Of a DNA stretch of 64,000 nt, positions 52,067 through 61,341 are shown piece by piece. The DNA comes from an uncultured Acetobacterium sp. (GTDB lineage: Bacteria; Bacillota; Clostridia; Eubacteriales; Eubacteriaceae): NCBI RefSeq assembly GCF_963664135.1, contig NZ_OY760905.1:62001-126000 (forward strand), written 5' to 3'. The translations under genes and the position numbers were made by a program. Position 1 is the first letter of the stretch; each line of letters begins with the position of its first letter. The notes under the pieces are model-generated. The model saw only the letters and a program-made list of their open reading frames with translations, made no database searches and was not told where the DNA came from.

Positions 52067-53035
52067 ATGAAAAACAGAAAAAAAATACTCATTATATCAA
52101 GTCTGTTTGCTTTGGGTGTAGCAATTACTATTTTATTTTTCGTAAGTACCAATATGAATGGCGGTTCGTTATTTTCAGGTAGTTTTCAAAATTCTGATTC
52201 GTCCACTAATAAAAACTCAGAGCAGTCTTTAGAAGATGTTTTGAATAAAAATAATGAAGAGTTGCTCCAATTAGTCGATACGAGAAAAACCATTATTTTT
52301 GCTCTTTACGGAACAGATGAACGATCTGATGAAACCGGAAGAAGCGATATTATCATAGTAGTTATGTATGATCCAGTTCAACAAAAAATGGTAATGGCTT
52401 CTTTGCCAAGAGATTTACGAGTTAATATTCCTGGGTACGGATTGGATAAAATAAATCATGCCTATGCATATGGAGGAAGAGCGTTAGTTGATCAAACCAT
52501 TGAAGAACTGCTTGGCATTAAACTGGACTTTTCAGTAAAAATTGATTTTGATACTTTTTCCAAAATTATTAATGATGTTGGAGGCGTTAAGATAGTTGCC
52601 CAGAAAGCCTTCTACAAAAACGAAAATACATTGGTTATCAGTCCTGGTGAACAAGTATTGAATGGAAAAAATGCACTCTTTTATGTAAGATTCCGCAGCG
52701 ATAGTGATGGCGATTATGGCCGGATTGGCAGACAGCAGGAAGTGATTAAATCGCTAATGGAGACATTGTCAACCATGAGTCTGAAAAAGAAATTTCAATT
52801 GATCGAGACCTATTATAATAATGGCGTTGAAACTGATGCCAATGTGTCGAAGATTAAAGAATATCTTAACATGAGTGGTGGAGATACGAGTCTCAGCTTT
52901 GAAAATTATCGTTTAAAAACCTATTCTCAAATCATTGATGGATTGTGGTACGAGCTCTATAATCAGGAAGATCTGGATTTTATTAAGAACTTGTTTGTTG
53001 TTAAGGAAGATGTGAATCAAGAAAACTGGAATTAA
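52067..53035 (+). CDS. LytR-CpsA-Psr (LCP) family wall ligase
   Basis: 322 residues: one N-terminal membrane anchor (KKILIISSLFALGVAITILF), a stalk, then the LCP domain with GTDERSDETGRSDIIIVV, SLPRDLRVNIPG, DKINHAYAYGG and DYGRIGRQQEVI (conserved Arg/Asp pyrophosphate-lipid pocket). It transfers lipid-linked glycopolymers to peptidoglycan outside the membrane. ATG 52067 has AGAAAGG ahead. It fits wall attachment of the polymer made here. Confidence 0.93.
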   Translation: MKNRKKILIISSLFALGVAITILFFVSTNMNGGSLFSGSFQNSDSSTNKNSEQSLEDVLNKNNEELLQLVDTRKTIIFALYGTDERSDETGRSDIIIVVMYDPVQQKMVMASLPRDLRVNIPGYGLDKINHAYAYGGRALVDQTIEELLGIKLDFSVKIDFDTFSKIINDVGGVKIVAQKAFYKNENTLVISPGEQVLNGKNALFYVRFRSDSDGDYGRIGRQQEVIKSLMETLSTMSLKKKFQLIETYYNNGVETDANVSKIKEYLNMSGGDTSLSFENYRLKTYSQIIDGLWYELYNQEDLDFIKNLFVVKEDVNQENWN

Positions 53036-53076
53036 GAGAAACACAATCTAAATCGTTTATTTAAAAGGAGATCAGT

Positions 53077-53769
53077 ATGGATACGTCAAAAGAAGTCAAT
53101 TTCAAAGAATTATTAGAGATTATTATTAAAAAATGGTGGTTAATTGTATTACTTACAGCATTTGGTTTTGGAGTGGCTTATGTCTACACAGTTAAGTACA
53201 TAACCCCCATTTATGAAGCTAAAACGGTTTTATATATCGGTCAGGAAGGCGGAAGTCTGGGGTCGATCGATGTTTCATTAGGTCAATTGAATGCAAATAG
53301 TCAATTACTCGTTGACTACAAGCAAATTGCATCAACGCGTTTAGTTACCAATGAAGTTATAAAAAACTTAGGGTTAAACATGTCATATGAAGAGTTTCAA
53401 AGCAACATTCTCGTTGAAAGTATCCTTGATTCGCGACTTTTTACTGTTGGATTCAAAAACCCGGATCCCCAAGTTGCTAAACTTGTTTCGGATGAACTGG
53501 CCAAGCAATTGACAGTAGCGGTATTGCAAATTGTTGGGGTGGAAAATATTCGAATATTGGATCAGGCATTAGTACCTCAAGTGCCCATATCACCAAATAA
53601 AATGATTAATTCCATCATTGGTGGTTTACTGGGCTTTTTCATATCATTGTTTGTTATCATATTATTGTTCCTGATTAATGATACGATCAAGAGTGAAGAG
53701 GACATAGAGAATTTGATTGGAGTATCAGTTTTAGGTGATATTCCAGAATTTAAAGGGGAGGTTCGATAA
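53077..53769 (+). CDS. Chain-length regulator / kinase activator (Wzz, CpsC/YveK)
   Basis: 230 residues with two membrane helices (about 21-41 and 174-196) framing an extracytoplasmic coiled domain. KWWLIVLLTAFGFGVAYVYT and the proline-rich ALVPQVPISPNKMINSIIGG before TM2 are Wzz signatures. It activates the neighbouring tyrosine kinase and sets polymer length. AAAAGGAGA precedes ATG; the kinase start is 1 bp after its stop. Confidence 0.92.
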   Translation: MDTSKEVNFKELLEIIIKKWWLIVLLTAFGFGVAYVYTVKYITPIYEAKTVLYIGQEGGSLGSIDVSLGQLNANSQLLVDYKQIASTRLVTNEVIKNLGLNMSYEEFQSNILVESILDSRLFTVGFKNPDPQVAKLVSDELAKQLTVAVLQIVGVENIRILDQALVPQVPISPNKMINSIIGGLLGFFISLFVIILLFLINDTIKSEEDIENLIGVSVLGDIPEFKGEVR

Positions 53770-53770
53770 A

Positions 53771-54454
53771 ATGGTTTCATTAAGTTTGGTAACATTAAGC
53801 GACCCAGCTTCATTTGTAACGGAAAGTTATAAATTATTACGAACCAATTTGAATTTTAAAAATTCAAACAATCGGTTTCAGGTAATGTTAGTGACCAGTG
53901 CCGGAAAAGAAGAAGGGAAAAGCACGACGATCAGTAATTTAGCAATTACTTTTGCTCAGTCCGACAAGCGGGTGTTGCTAATTGATGCAGATTTAAGACT
54001 ACCTCATATAAGTACGATTTTTGATATCAATAAAAGAAAAAAGGGTTTGTCAAATTTGCTTGTCGAGGATCTTCCTCTAGACTCTCTGGTAACTAAAATA
54101 GATAATCTAGACAAATTAGAAATCCTGTCAGCAGGAAATAAACATGTATCTCCAACTGAACTATTGAATTCTGAAGCATTTGAGGCGTTGATCATAAAGT
54201 GCAGAGATGAATACGATGTTATTCTTATCGATACGCCCCCCGTATTAAGTTTTGCTGATGCAAGCATCATTTCTAAAGTAGCGGATGGGGTATTGTTAGT
54301 TGTAGCCGCTCATGAAACGAAAAAATCAACGGTTATCGAGGCAAAAAAGAATCTTGATAAGGTTGGAGCCACGGTTATTGGAGTTATTTTGACAAAAGTG
54401 AAATTCAAGAAGAATGCGAATTATTACCGATACAATTCAGAGAAAGGAAAGTAA
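53771..54454 (+). CDS. Capsule tyrosine kinase (CpsD/CapB/EpsB, BY-kinase)
   Basis: 227 residues: Walker A SAGKEEGKSTTISNLA (about 41-56), Walker A' LLIDADLRLP, Walker B VILIDTPP, and a C-terminal tyrosine cluster YYRYNSEKGK for autophosphorylation. Works with the Wzz-like protein before it, which supplies the membrane-embedded activator. The PHP phosphatase (49302) reverses phosphorylation. GGGGAGG at 53756 supports ATG 53771. Confidence 0.93.
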   Translation: MVSLSLVTLSDPASFVTESYKLLRTNLNFKNSNNRFQVMLVTSAGKEEGKSTTISNLAITFAQSDKRVLLIDADLRLPHISTIFDINKRKKGLSNLLVEDLPLDSLVTKIDNLDKLEILSAGNKHVSPTELLNSEAFEALIIKCRDEYDVILIDTPPVLSFADASIISKVADGVLLVVAAHETKKSTVIEAKKNLDKVGATVIGVILTKVKFKKNANYYRYNSEKGK

Positions 54455-54541
54455 AAATTATCAGCAACAATAATGTAATAATATTTTGCAAAAAGACTGG
54501 AAAAAAGACATCAAAAAGGATATAATAATACGGCTTATGAT

Positions 54542-54582
54542 AGAGGCTCTTATCGATATTATGATAATGGCCTCTTCTTTTC
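54542..54582 (+). terminator. Probable terminator after the tyrosine kinase
   Basis: AGAGGC pairs with GCCTCT, with an inner TATC/GATA, then TTCTTTTC. It closes the polysaccharide region. Confidence 0.55.
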
Positions 54583-54713
54583 GCAAAGCAGTGAGCATTA
54601 ATAGATATTGAGCATTTTTATATTTGTGAATTGATAAAAATGGCAGTTTGAATAAATAGGAGTTATTTTATAATTGCTATTACTAATAAAAAATAGTGGA
54701 GGATTATTGATTA

Positions 54714-56306
54714 ATGATAACAGTATCAGAACTAAGTTTGAATTTTAGCGGAACAAATCTTTTTACCAATGTAAATATAAAATTTACTCCGGGGAATTGT
54801 TATGGGGTTATTGGGGCGAATGGTGCCGGAAAGACCACCTTTTTAAAAATTCTATCTGGCGAGCTTGAGCCATCAACCGGTAATGTGTTTATTCCCGAAA
54901 ACATGCGGATGTCGGTTCTAAAACAGGATCATTACGCATTTGATGCGTTTTCTGTTCTTGACACCATAATGATGGGAAATCAGCATCTCTATTCAGTGAT
55001 GAAAGAAAAAGATGCCTTATACATGAAGGAAGACTTTACCGATGAGGATGGCATCCGAGCTGGCGAACTTGAAGGCGAATTTGCCGAAATGGGTGGCTGG
55101 GAAGCGGAATCTGATGCATCCAGAATTATTCAGGGTTTGGGTTTAGGCGTTGAGATTCTTGACGCCAACATGGATGGGCTTTCCGGCAATGAAAAAGTTA
55201 AGGTTTTATTAGCCCAGGCGTTGTTTGGTAAACCTGAAATTATTCTACTTGATGAGCCCACCAACCATTTGGATATCCAGGCCGTGGAGTGGTTAGAAGA
55301 ATTTTTAATGGACTATGAGGGAACCGTCATCGTGGTATCCCATGACCGTTATTTCTTAAACAACGTGTGTACCCATATTGTGGATATTGATTTTGGTAAA
55401 ATCAAGGTTTATGTGGGTAACTACGATTTCTGGTATGAATCCAGCCAATTAATTCAACGTTTATTGAAAGATCAAAACAAGAAAAACGAAGATAAAGCCA
55501 AAGAACTGCAAAGTTTTATTGCCCGGTTCTCGGCCAATAAATCCAAATCCAAACAAGCAACTTCCCGAAAGAAAATGCTTGATAAGTTAAACATCGAGGA
55601 CATGCCATCATCATCCCGAAAATATCCATGGGTCGGATTCCAGATCGACCGCGAGCCAGGCAAAGAAATCTTAACCGTCGAACATTTATCAAAAACCATT
55701 GATGGTGTTAAAGTCTTAAACAACGTCAGTTTTCGGGTCAATAAGGATGAAAAAATCGCTTTTGTTGCGGATAATGAAATAGCCATGACGACGCTTTTCA
55801 GAATTTTAATGGAAGAAATTGAACCAGACGAAGGCAGCTTTAAATGGGGCGTCAGTACCACCCAGTCATATTTCCCCAAAGATAACAGCGACTATTTTAA
55901 CGGCTGTACCTTGAATATCTGCCAATGGTTACAGCAATATACCGAAGAGATCACCGAAACTTATATCCGTGGATTCCTGGGACGGATGTTGTTTTCAGGA
56001 GATGATATTTATAAAGAAGTCCAGGTTCTTTCCGGGGGCGAAAAAGTACGTTGCATGCTTTCAAAAATGATGATGTTTGGTTCAAACGTCCTGGTTTTGG
56101 ATCAGCCAACCAATCACCTGGATTTGGAATCCATCACCGCTGTCAATAACGGTCTCATTGATTTCAAAGGCATCTTGCTCTTTGCCAGCCATGACCACCA
56201 GTTCATGCAAACCGTAGCCAATCGAATTATTGAAATCAGAGAAGAAGGTATTCTGGATCGATTATCGAGCTATGATGAGTTTATTGACTATAAAAAAACG
56301 CTTTAA
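54714..56306 (+). CDS. ABC-F family ATPase (YkpA/YbiT-like)
   Basis: 530 residues, two ABC domains without membrane part: first Walker A GANGAGKTT and signature LSGNEKVKVLLAQALF with Walker B IILLDEPTNHLD. Then a P-site tRNA interaction linker (about 240-300) and a second domain whose Walker A is degenerate (VADNEIAMTT in place of GxxGxGKST), signature LSGGEKVRCMLS and VLVLDQPTNHLDLE. ABC-F proteins act on ribosomes. The degenerate second P-loop and DQPTN (Asp-Gln rather than Asp-Glu) are features of the YkpA/YbiT group. Not a target-protection resistance gene by context. Confidence 0.88.
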   Translation: MITVSELSLNFSGTNLFTNVNIKFTPGNCYGVIGANGAGKTTFLKILSGELEPSTGNVFIPENMRMSVLKQDHYAFDAFSVLDTIMMGNQHLYSVMKEKDALYMKEDFTDEDGIRAGELEGEFAEMGGWEAESDASRIIQGLGLGVEILDANMDGLSGNEKVKVLLAQALFGKPEIILLDEPTNHLDIQAVEWLEEFLMDYEGTVIVVSHDRYFLNNVCTHIVDIDFGKIKVYVGNYDFWYESSQLIQRLLKDQNKKNEDKAKELQSFIARFSANKSKSKQATSRKKMLDKLNIEDMPSSSRKYPWVGFQIDREPGKEILTVEHLSKTIDGVKVLNNVSFRVNKDEKIAFVADNEIAMTTLFRILMEEIEPDEGSFKWGVSTTQSYFPKDNSDYFNGCTLNICQWLQQYTEEITETYIRGFLGRMLFSGDDIYKEVQVLSGGEKVRCMLSKMMMFGSNVLVLDQPTNHLDLESITAVNNGLIDFKGILLFASHDHQFMQTVANRIIEIREEGILDRLSSYDEFIDYKKTL

Positions 56307-56343
56307 AAGCAATATATTGGCCAACATTTTTAAATTTACTTTA

Positions 56344-56371
56344 AAACAGTCTTTCAAAAGGCTGTTTTTTT
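56344..56371 (+). terminator. Rho-independent terminator after the ABC-F gene
   Basis: AAACAGTCTTT pairs with AAAGGCTGTTT (one G-U pair) followed by seven T. Confidence 0.85.
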
Positions 56372-56463
56372 GTCCCGAAAGATTGATCAAGTGATTTGTA
56401 TTTAATAGTTTGCCGCGAATAATTGTTTAATTTTTAGATCGTTTATAATGAATTAAATAACTG

Positions 56464-56490
56464 TTGCGAAACCATTAAAAATGATATAAT
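56464..56490 (+). promoter_or_regulatory. Possible promoter of the GGDEF-EAL gene
   Basis: TATAAT at 56485-56490 is perfect; the nearest -35 candidate TTGCGA (56464-56469) is only 15 bases away, shorter than ideal. Confidence 0.4.
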
Positions 56491-56528
56491 TCAAGCATAC
56501 CATTTTTACAATAGCAATGAGGTGTTTC

Positions 56529-59500
56529 ATGCAAAGCATGGCGTTCGTTTTTTCGATAATATTTTTTATTTTTTTTATAATTTACATTTCTTTAGGACTG
56601 TACGTTTTTTTGACTGAGTCTAAAGAAGCCATCAATAAGGTTCTTATTGCGCTGCTTTTCTCCCTTGGTGTGTGGACATTTGGCTTTACCATTGCGATCT
56701 CAGCCAGTGATTATCAAGCTTGCTTGTTCTGGCGTCGTTTTTCGGCTCTTGGATGGGGATCGTTTTTTGCGATTCTTTTACATTTTTCGTTACTATTTAC
56801 GGAAAAGAAAAACATTCTGAAACAATGGTGGATTTATTTCTTAATCTATTTACCCGCTGCAATGGTCATCTTCGTTTTTTCAATTTCAAATAATCTGGCC
56901 CCACCTCTTTATGCCCTCGTTAATACCCAATGGGGTTGGATTAATGTGGCTCAAAATACAAGTTGGGATGTTTTCCATGGCATTTATTATATTGCCTATT
57001 CAATGATCAGTATGATACTCGTTTGGCGTTGGAGTCGTAAGAAAAATGAGATAATGATCAAAAAACAAGCATTAACGATTATTGGTTCGTATTTTTTAGT
57101 TTTTCTGCTGGCAACGTTAACGGATATTCTCAGTAATACCTATCTGGGTATTACCATACCTCAGATGGCACCGATATTTATGGCCTTGCCGATGTTTATC
57201 ATGTTCTATAACAAAAACTATTTTGGTCTCATTATTCCTCGGTCAGTGGAATCGGATGGGGCGATCCTCAATGTGATCGCTATAAAAAAAGTCTATGTTT
57301 ACCTATCGATCGCTCTGATTTTAGGAGGTATCCTTAATTTTATCACTCAATATTTGATGAGTAAGGAGTCGACGCTGACAGAAGTTTTGATTTTAAGCGG
57401 TGTGCTGATTAGTTTTGGGATTATCCTTCAGCTGGTGCAACGACTGGATCTGACCGAGCGTCATAAGGATTTAGTCAGTGTATGTTTACTTGCGCTGCTG
57501 ATTCCGATTGTAACTTTAAAGTTCACTGAATATGGAGGTGTTACAATTTGGGCCTTTCCATTTGTATTGATTATTGCTTTTTTAGTATTTCGAGAAAAAA
57601 TCCTTTTGGGAATTATGGCCCTCTCGATTATTATCACTCAGATCATCATTTGGGTGGTAATGCCGATCACCTATGTAAAAGTAAGTGGGGTCGATTATTC
57701 GGTGCGAATCGGTCTTTTTTGCATCGCAATTTGGCTGTGCTATTATATAAACAAACTATTTTTATTGAGGCTGAATGAAACTTCTGGGAAAATGAAATTA
57801 CAAGAGCTGATCACCCAGATTTCGACGGATTGTGTTGGTATCAATCAGCAGAATTTTGATGAAAACATCGATTATTTATTAAAAACAAGCTGTGAGTTTT
57901 TTGCGGTAGATCGAACCTATATCTGCTTGTTTGACCGAGAGCGAAAAACATTTTCAGGGCTAAAAGATTATTGTCGCCCAGGCATTGAATCCGGAATCGA
58001 TCGGATTCAAAATATTCCGATTGATTCCGGTCACTGGCGGATGGAAAAAATCCTTGGTAATGAATTATTTGTCGCTTCAGATGTCAGCAAACTTCCGGAA
58101 TTTGTTAATGCTGAATTATTTAATCTTGACGTTAATTTACTTAAATCTGAGATTATCGCGCCGATAACAAGCAAAGATAAGGTCATTGGATTTTGGGGAT
58201 TTGATACCGAAACCAAGATTATCAAATGGCAGGATGATCACCTCAATTTCGTCAAGATAATCGCCAATATTCTGGGGGATACGTTGACACGGATTGATGC
58301 TGAAAAAGAATTAAGTTTCATCGCGCATTACGACGAGGTCACCAAGCTGCCAAACCGAAATCTGTTTACAAATTACGTTTATTTCAGCATCGTCAAGCAG
58401 GAGTTTTCGGACAATCATCTGGGTGTTATTTTTCTTGATCTGGACTCATTTAAAACCGTTAATGATACGGTCGGTCATAGCATGGGTGATGAATTACTCT
58501 ATCTGGTGGGCGAAAAAATCAAACGTGTTCTTTGTAAAAATGATCTGGTTTCACGTTTCAGTGGCGATGAATTTTTAGTGATGATCAATAATGTAAGTGA
58601 CGAAGGCCAAATCATTTCGATTGCCGAAAAGTTAATGAATCTTTTTTATGAGCCCTTTATCCTGAAAGGACAGGAGTTTTTTATGACCGCCAGTGCCGGG
58701 ATCGCAATCTATCCCATTGATGGGAAAGATCCGGAAGAACTGATTATGAATGCCGACATTGCAAAATTCAAGGCGAAAGAAAAAGGCAGAAATCAATACC
58801 TACTATGCTCGGCAGCGATAAAAGGCGAAGTGATCCGACAGAATCAACTGACCAGCGCACTGTATCGTGCGCTTGAAAAAAATGAGCTATTTATCAATTA
58901 TCAACCCCAGGTATGCTTGAGCAACGGAAAGGTTACTGGAGTCGAATCCCTGCTACGATGGCAGCATCCAGAATTGGGTTTAATTTCACCAGCGGTGATT
59001 ATCCCATTAGCGGAACAGACAAGTCTGATCAACCCAATCGGAGAATGGGTGCTGGAAACCGCTTGTCGTCAAAGTATGGCTTGGCAGGATATGGGTATGG
59101 ATCCCATTATTATGGCGGTTAATATTTCAGCCAGCCAGTTTAAAAATCCACAGTTTATCAGTCAGGTTGAAGGAATCCTTAAAAAAACCGGTCTTCAGCC
59201 GGAATATCTGGAAGTGGAAATTACAGAAAGTACAGCCATATTAGAGTTTGAAGAAATTATTGAAAAACTCAATGGGTTAAAACAAATTGGCGTTTCAATT
59301 GCAATCGATGACTTTGGAACGGAATATTCCTCTCTGGGTCGATTAAAAATGCTACCATTGGATCGGCTCAAAATGGACAAGCAGTTTATTGATGGTATCG
59401 GTCATAATCACAAGGATCAGGCGATTGCCAATGCTATAATCCAGCTGGGAAAAAGTCTGGGCTTATCAATCGTAGCTGAAGGGGTTGAAGATGAGGATCA

Positions 59501-59606
59501 GATCGCTTTTTTAAAAACATCACAATGCGATTTAATCCAGGGATATTACTACTACAAACCCCTTGATGCAACAGCCGTTGAGGAAATACTAAAACAGCAG
59601 ATCTAA
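56529..59606 (+). CDS. Membrane GGDEF-EAL protein (c-di-GMP synthesis/degradation)
   Basis: About 1025 residues. An N-terminal 7TM sensor of the histidine-kinase 7TM type (FWRRFSALGWGSFFAILLHF, about 70-90) is followed by four or five more helices, a GAF domain (about 425-590), GGDEF (about 590-760) and EAL (about 775-1020). The GGDEF signature reads RFSGDEF (678-682), allowed in active enzymes. The RxxD inhibitory site is absent (CKND). EAL residues look complete: ESLLRWQHP (E806), NISASQF, EITES, IDDFGTEYSS, KMDKQF, AEGVE. So probably a phosphodiesterase with possible cyclase activity. ATG 56529 follows GAGGTG; ATG 56517 is possible. Confidence 0.9.
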   Translation: MQSMAFVFSIIFFIFFIIYISLGLYVFLTESKEAINKVLIALLFSLGVWTFGFTIAISASDYQACLFWRRFSALGWGSFFAILLHFSLLFTEKKNILKQWWIYFLIYLPAAMVIFVFSISNNLAPPLYALVNTQWGWINVAQNTSWDVFHGIYYIAYSMISMILVWRWSRKKNEIMIKKQALTIIGSYFLVFLLATLTDILSNTYLGITIPQMAPIFMALPMFIMFYNKNYFGLIIPRSVESDGAILNVIAIKKVYVYLSIALILGGILNFITQYLMSKESTLTEVLILSGVLISFGIILQLVQRLDLTERHKDLVSVCLLALLIPIVTLKFTEYGGVTIWAFPFVLIIAFLVFREKILLGIMALSIIITQIIIWVVMPITYVKVSGVDYSVRIGLFCIAIWLCYYINKLFLLRLNETSGKMKLQELITQISTDCVGINQQNFDENIDYLLKTSCEFFAVDRTYICLFDRERKTFSGLKDYCRPGIESGIDRIQNIPIDSGHWRMEKILGNELFVASDVSKLPEFVNAELFNLDVNLLKSEIIAPITSKDKVIGFWGFDTETKIIKWQDDHLNFVKIIANILGDTLTRIDAEKELSFIAHYDEVTKLPNRNLFTNYVYFSIVKQEFSDNHLGVIFLDLDSFKTVNDTVGHSMGDELLYLVGEKIKRVLCKNDLVSRFSGDEFLVMINNVSDEGQIISIAEKLMNLFYEPFILKGQEFFMTASAGIAIYPIDGKDPEELIMNADIAKFKAKEKGRNQYLLCSAAIKGEVIRQNQLTSALYRALEKNELFINYQPQVCLSNGKVTGVESLLRWQHPELGLISPAVIIPLAEQTSLINPIGEWVLETACRQSMAWQDMGMDPIIMAVNISASQFKNPQFISQVEGILKKTGLQPEYLEVEITESTAILEFEEIIEKLNGLKQIGVSIAIDDFGTEYSSLGRLKMLPLDRLKMDKQFIDGIGHNHKDQAIANAIIQLGKSLGLSIVAEGVEDEDQIAFLKTSQCDLIQGYYYYKPLDATAVEEILKQQI

Positions 59607-59631
59607 AGTGTATTATTAGGCATATGGAGGC

Positions 59632-60400
59632 TTTATGGTTCAAACGCAGATCAAAATAAAAAACGCTATACCATTTTAATCGTATTGGTTCTAATAGTAT
59701 TGGCCGCCATATTTGTGATTGAGCGCTTAGGTTCAACGAACAACAAATTCGCCAAATTGGATTAAATTAGTGCCTCCCAAACAGCTGAGAATGAGGTAAT
59801 AGTGGAAAATCGTCAGGCAGATATGACTTTGAGATCCATGACGATGGCTGCCTATACTATTAACAGGAAGGTTTTTTTAACCTGAGAATTGTCGAGGACT
59901 TGCCTGATTATACCAATAATTTTCGATTAGGCGTTGTTAATTCTCAACCCATGCTTCGGGATTTTTTGAATAAAGGGATTGCAACCCTGACGCCTCAGGA
60001 GGTCCAAAAAATTCTCAATCAATATGTCTCCATCACGGTTGAGTCATACGATTATGAATTAATTACCTGGATTTGGTGTCGTAATTCTGTTAAGCTTCCT
60101 GTATATTCGACAACTGGGGAAATTAAATAAGCAACTGGAGCTGCGTCAAAGTGAATTAGAAATAACGAGTCAATACCTGAGAGCGGACATTCTTGCCAGA
60201 AAGGCTTTGGAGAGGCCTTACGAACCAGCGAGGAACAATATCGACTGCTTTTTGAAAACGCAGTGGAAGCCATTGTTGTGATACAAGATGGCAAACCGCG
60301 GCGTTGTAATCAAAAAACGGTGGAATTATCTGGTTATCAAAAAGAAGAATTGTTGTCATTGCCATATGTTGTTTATGAAATAAACCTTATTTTATGGACT
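59632..60400 (+). pseudogene. Relic of a periplasmic-binding/PAS sensor kinase
   Basis: Occupies most of the 894-bp gap after the EAL gene. Three frames carry recognisable pieces. They are a membrane helix (TILIVLVLIVLAAIFVIE near 59670), the tail of an SBP-3 solute-binding domain (LRDFLNKGIATLTPQEVQKI near 59955-60025, a BvgS-type signature), and a PAS start (EEQYRLLFENAVEAIVVIQD near 60230-60290). These are joined by frameshifts and stops (60128 and others) and the catalytic end is missing. It is a decayed sensor, perhaps once a kinase or a cyclase with the same layout as the gene at 62986. Confidence 0.75.
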
Positions 60401-60435
60401 TAGACCCAATTACTGTGTTCGTTTTCAAGTAAAAA

Positions 60436-60464
60436 TTTACAAAGTTGAAGTATTGGTTTATAAT
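60436..60464 (+). promoter_or_regulatory. Sigma-A promoter of the QueG-like gene
   Basis: TTTACA at 60436-60441, 17 bases, TATAAT at 60459-60464; GAGAGGC provides the ribosome site before 60501. Confidence 0.75.
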
Positions 60465-60500
60465 GAAAGTAAAATGTGAAATCTGATCGAGAGGCTTAAA

Positions 60501-61337
60501 ATGGACAAAAACGATATCGTACAAGTAGCATCAAACTTTATCGAAGCATCATCATTTAATCAGATAAAGATGGAAAATAATACACCAAAAGATTTAGTTG
60601 GAAAAAGAATCTATGATGGTCCTATTTTTGGGTTTTGTGATGCCAGTGATGAGACATTTGCAATCCTCAAAGAGCCGGAAGTCATTGGTTGTCATTTCAG
60701 AAATCCCCGGGAATGGCTGCCAACGGCTAAAACAGTGATTTCCTTTTTTCTGCCTTTTTCTGAGGCGGTAAAGGCCAGCAACCGGGAGCATAAAATATGG
60801 CCTTCCTGGGGATGGTTGGTTGGTCGAATTGAAGGCCATCAATTATTACGAAGTCTGCTGATTCATTTGCAAAGCAGTATCAATCAGGCTGGTTTCAAGA
60901 CTGTAATTCCTTCCATGGATAAGAAGTTTTTCAGTATTACGGAGCCGATCGAAGAACTGTGCGGAGAACCATTGGCTTTTACCAGTAATTGGTCGGAGCG
61001 ACATATTGCCTATCTCGCGGGATTGGGTACCTTTGGGCTTTCAAAAGGACTGATCACCGAAAAGGGAATTGCCGGAAGGTTTGGAAGTCTGGTTACCGAA
61101 CTTGAGTTGGAATCGAATCAACACCCGTACGAAGTTTATAATGCCTATTGTACCAAGTGTGGTGCCTGTGTGAAACAATGTCCAGTTAAAGCTATTTCTC
61201 TTCGGAAGGGAAAAGATCACCGATTATGCAGTATTTTTCTCGATAAAACCGCAGAAAAATTCAAGCCTCGGTATGGTTGTGGAAAATGCCAGGTCAATGT
61301 ACCCTGTGAGAGTGGGATACCAGGCAATATGGAGTAA
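60501..61337 (+). CDS. QueG-like 4Fe-4S protein (epoxyqueuosine reductase family relative)
   Basis: 278 residues. N-terminal corrinoid-domain-like part with EWLPTAKTVISFFLPFSEA, then RHIAYLAGLGTFGLSKGLIT and RFGSLVTELEL, the QueG-type core. A ferredoxin motif CTKCGACVKQCPVKAI (about 214-229) is followed by a later CGKCQVNVPCESG. Shorter than QueG (about 310-380) with only part of the second cluster set, so a subfamily member rather than QueG itself. Cytoplasmic; probably a reductase, possibly B12-linked. The next gene begins 4 bp later, suggesting a functional pair. Confidence 0.75.
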   Translation: MDKNDIVQVASNFIEASSFNQIKMENNTPKDLVGKRIYDGPIFGFCDASDETFAILKEPEVIGCHFRNPREWLPTAKTVISFFLPFSEAVKASNREHKIWPSWGWLVGRIEGHQLLRSLLIHLQSSINQAGFKTVIPSMDKKFFSITEPIEELCGEPLAFTSNWSERHIAYLAGLGTFGLSKGLITEKGIAGRFGSLVTELELESNQHPYEVYNAYCTKCGACVKQCPVKAISLRKGKDHRLCSIFLDKTAEKFKPRYGCGKCQVNVPCESGIPGNME

Positions 61338-61341
61338 TAAA

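Noticed and set aside
54714-56306. ABC-F gene as an antibiotic resistance determinant
   Set aside because: The degenerate second P-loop and DQPTN motif match the housekeeping YkpA/YbiT type, and no resistance or mobile genes adjoin.
59900-60130. A 76-codon open frame as an independent gene
   Set aside because: Its sequence is the tail of an SBP-3 sensor domain and lacks a ribosome site; flanking frames continue the same broken gene, so it was called a pseudogene piece.
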